64,000 nt of DNA from NCBI GenBank assembly GCA_008828725.1, contig MEHQ01000067.1:1051694-1115693 (forward strand), written 5' to 3'. Within the stretch, counting starts at the first letter, position 1. Every line of letters starts with the position of its first letter. The notes beneath the pieces are model-generated. The model was not told the DNA's origin. It did no database searches and worked only from the letters and a program-made list of their open reading frames with translations. Source of the stretch: Saccharina japonica (lineage: Eukaryota > Sar > Phaeophyceae > Laminariales > Laminariaceae). Shown one piece after another: positions 62,113-64,000 of this stretch. The position numbers and the translations under genes were made by a program.

Positions 62113-62145
62113 CATGTCAAGATGTCAAGATGTCAAGATGTCAAG
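62113..62145. repeat. 8-bp microsatellite (GATGTCAA), four units
   Basis: ATGTCAAG is repeated four times nearly perfectly, beginning 11 bp after the end of the MITE. Further on (62,212-62,254) ATGGATC words are repeated. Confidence 0.8.
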
Positions 62146-62461
62146 TATGTGATGTCGAGCGGCGTAACTTGTTGTGTCGTTTCATTTGGCGTTACATTTC
62201 GCACGAACATCATGGATCATGGACCTGGACCACACCATGGATCATGGATCATGAAATTGTGGATCGACTCGGACTCTCCACCAAGGCATGGGCCATGGGC
62301 CATAGAAATCATGACGATTGATTGTGTGTTTCGGATCACACACCCGAACGCCGTCTGACCCACTCCGCTTCCTGGCAATTCCATTCAAACAATATTCCAC
62401 GGACACGCATACACAGGGTTGCCAGCTGGGCGGGGCACGGGGCGGGGCTGCGCCCCGACCG

Positions 62462-63570
62462 CTGCCCGCCGCTCGCCTGTGAAGTACTCATGTATTGTTG
62501 TAGCTTGTACGCAGCTATGCCTGTATTCATCATTGTACATACAGCAACCTTTTGTACAATGCTGCCTTGGCGTCCTCATGTATGTATGTGCTCGTCAGGC
62601 GCTTGCGCACAACGCAGCTTAGAATCAGCGTCCTCCACATTATCGCCGGGTGCTAGCGCACAACGCAGCGTATATCACCTAGGCTGCAGCAGCAGCAGCA
62701 CATCAGCAGCAGCAGCACAGCAGCACGGCTGCTGCAGCAGTCCTCCACGTTATCGTCAGGTGGCTGCCCGCCGCCTCGCCTGTGAAGTATTATGTATTGT
62801 TGTAGCTTGTACGTAGCTATGCCTGGTATTCAAAATGTACATACAGCAGCTTTTGTAATGCTGCTTGGTGTCCTCCATGTATGTATGTGCTCGTCAGGCG
62901 CTTGCGCACAACGCAGCTAAATCGCGTCCTCCACATTATCGCCAGGTGCTAGCGCACAACGCAGCGTATATCACCTAGGCTGCACAGCCGCAGCAGCAGC
63001 AGCACACAGCAGCACAGTGCTCGCAGCAGTTCGTCCACGTTATCGTCAGGGTCGCGCTCGCCTGATGCTCGTGTATTGTACTATGCCGATCTTGCAAAGC
63101 AGCTTAATGCTGCCTTCGTCACTCCCATGTAGTCAGTACGAGTACCTCAGGCGCTTGCGCACAACGCAGCTTAAATCAGCGTCCTCCACATTATTGCCGG
63201 TGGGTGCTAGCGCACAAGCAGCGTACATCACCTAGGCTCAGCAGCAGCAGCCAGCAGCAGCAGCAGCACAGCAGCACGTGCTGCAGCAGTCCTCCACGTT
63301 ATCGTCAGGTGGCTGCGCCGTCGCTTTGCACAGCTGCACTTCCCACTTCCCATGTTGAAGTCTCAGTACGAGTACGTCAGGCGCTCTGCGCACAACGCCG
63401 CGTAAATCAGCGGCCTCCACTTATTGCGGGTGCTAGCGCACAACGCAGCGTATATCACCTAGACTCAGCAGCAGCAGATAGCAGCAGCAGCACAGCAGCA
63501 CGCTGCTGCAGCAGTCTTCCACGTTATCGGCAGGTGGCTGCGCCGTCGCTTTAGCACAGCTGCACTCCTT
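62462..63570. repeat. CAG-rich tandem array with shrinking units (301 to 230 bp)
   Basis: The anchor CAGGCGCTTGCGCACAACGC recurs at about 62,595, 62,896, 63,149 and 63,379 (spacings 301, 253 and 230). A second anchor, GTGCTAGCGCACAACGCAGC, follows each time, then CACCTAGGCT and a CAGCAGCAG tract of varying length. Units differ by many small deletions. Those may be real decay or poor consensus in a repeat. Open frames rich in Ser, Ala and Gln come from the CAG tracts and are not credible genes. Confidence 0.85.
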
Positions 63571-63789
63571 ACCATGTAAAGCTCAGTACGTGTACGTCGA
63601 CACAATACATCTGCATTCGACCCAGAGCTGATATTACCTATCGGTTAGTATCGAATGTGTATAACTTTATCTAGCCAAAGGTACAGATCACAGATTTCTT
63701 ATGCCAGGGTACAACATGAGTGGGGATTGATGGGCTACAGAGCCAAATCGTGTTTGGAGTTGAACTGAGTAGGGGAGGGGATTACTAAA

Positions 63790-64000
63790 TAGTTATAGCG
63801 CGCAGAGGGGTTGCTCTGCACGCGGGTCCCAGTGACACTTCGCCACCATCGTATCGATATAATCGTTTGACGCGCTTACAGCAGTACGAGTACGCACTAT
63901 TGTGCAGCACGAGTACTGCTGCACTGAATAATATATTATTACGTATCCGTACTTTTCCATGATCGACGGCCACAGCGATGATGCTGCATTGACGTACTGC
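63790..64000 (+). repeat. long direct repeat, right copy (reaches window end)
   Basis: Partner of 61,269-61,476. Identity still holds at the last base of the window, so the repeat may be longer. The stretch 63,571-63,789 before it has no visible feature. Confidence 0.85.

Noticed and set aside
62462..63570. Gln/Ser/Ala-rich open frames
   Set aside because: They are translations of CAG-type tracts in a tandem repeat, and frames break from unit to unit.
61269..64000. LTR retrotransposon between two direct repeats
   Set aside because: The repeat ends lack TG..CA, there is no primer-binding or protein-coding signal between them, and the interior is a tandem array.

Overview
The window looks like gene-poor nuclear DNA of a eukaryote. 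There are no operons, ribosome binding sites or closely packed genes. Long open frames are no longer than chance predicts: about 6,000 stop-to-stop intervals in six frames give roughly one of 180 codons, and the longest seen are 174 and 183. The real coding pieces I can support are short exons with GT..AG borders. The DNA between them is full of transposon remnants, foldback elements, MITEs and degenerate repeats. A secreted beta-helix protein split into tiny in-phase exons, a Ty3/gypsy integrase relic, a hAT-type element and short TTAGGG tracts together suggest a stramenopile alga, perhaps a brown alga. This assignment is inference.

Layout. 1-190 may hold the end of an exon cut by the window edge. 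0.2-2.5 kb is an island of degenerate GTTA/TAAC words. 3.5-4.1 kb holds a broken Ty3/gypsy integrase fused to another repeat. 8.9-9.2 kb is a terminal-inverted-repeat (TIR) element. 10.5-10.9 kb is a 202-bp tandem repeat, and 12.5-13.7 kb a decayed satellite with a period near 160 bp. The segment 13,425-21,675 is repeated almost perfectly at 22,455-30,724. A single N at 22,454 separates the copies, so this is probably an assembly join of two overlapping or allelic contigs. Both copies end exactly at the end of a TA-flanked TIR element, after which their flanks differ.

30.8-47.9 kb holds the main gene, on the minus strand. A TATA-like box lies at 47.91 kb. The first exon (47,270-47,729) encodes a signal peptide and the start of a right-handed parallel beta-helix. 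Three exons of 72-81 bp (39.1, 37.6 and 30.9 kb) each encode one rung of the helix and keep the same phase-1 splice pattern. Kilobase-size introns carry foldback elements, a dispersed MITE family, a GGTA/TACC repeat island (40.6-42.3 kb) and a CCATGG-rich island (45.2-46.05 kb).

48-64 kb is again mostly repeats: an interstitial TTAGGG tract, two weak candidate exons (49.7 and 56.3 kb), a dispersed element with a 165-bp MITE nested in it (57.3-57.7 kb), an 874-bp hAT-like element with a perfect 8-bp target duplication (58.27-59.14 kb), two foldback elements (60.4-61.2 kb), and 208-211-bp direct repeats enclosing a CAG-rich tandem array (61.3-64.0 kb). No rRNA, tRNA or CRISPR array was found.
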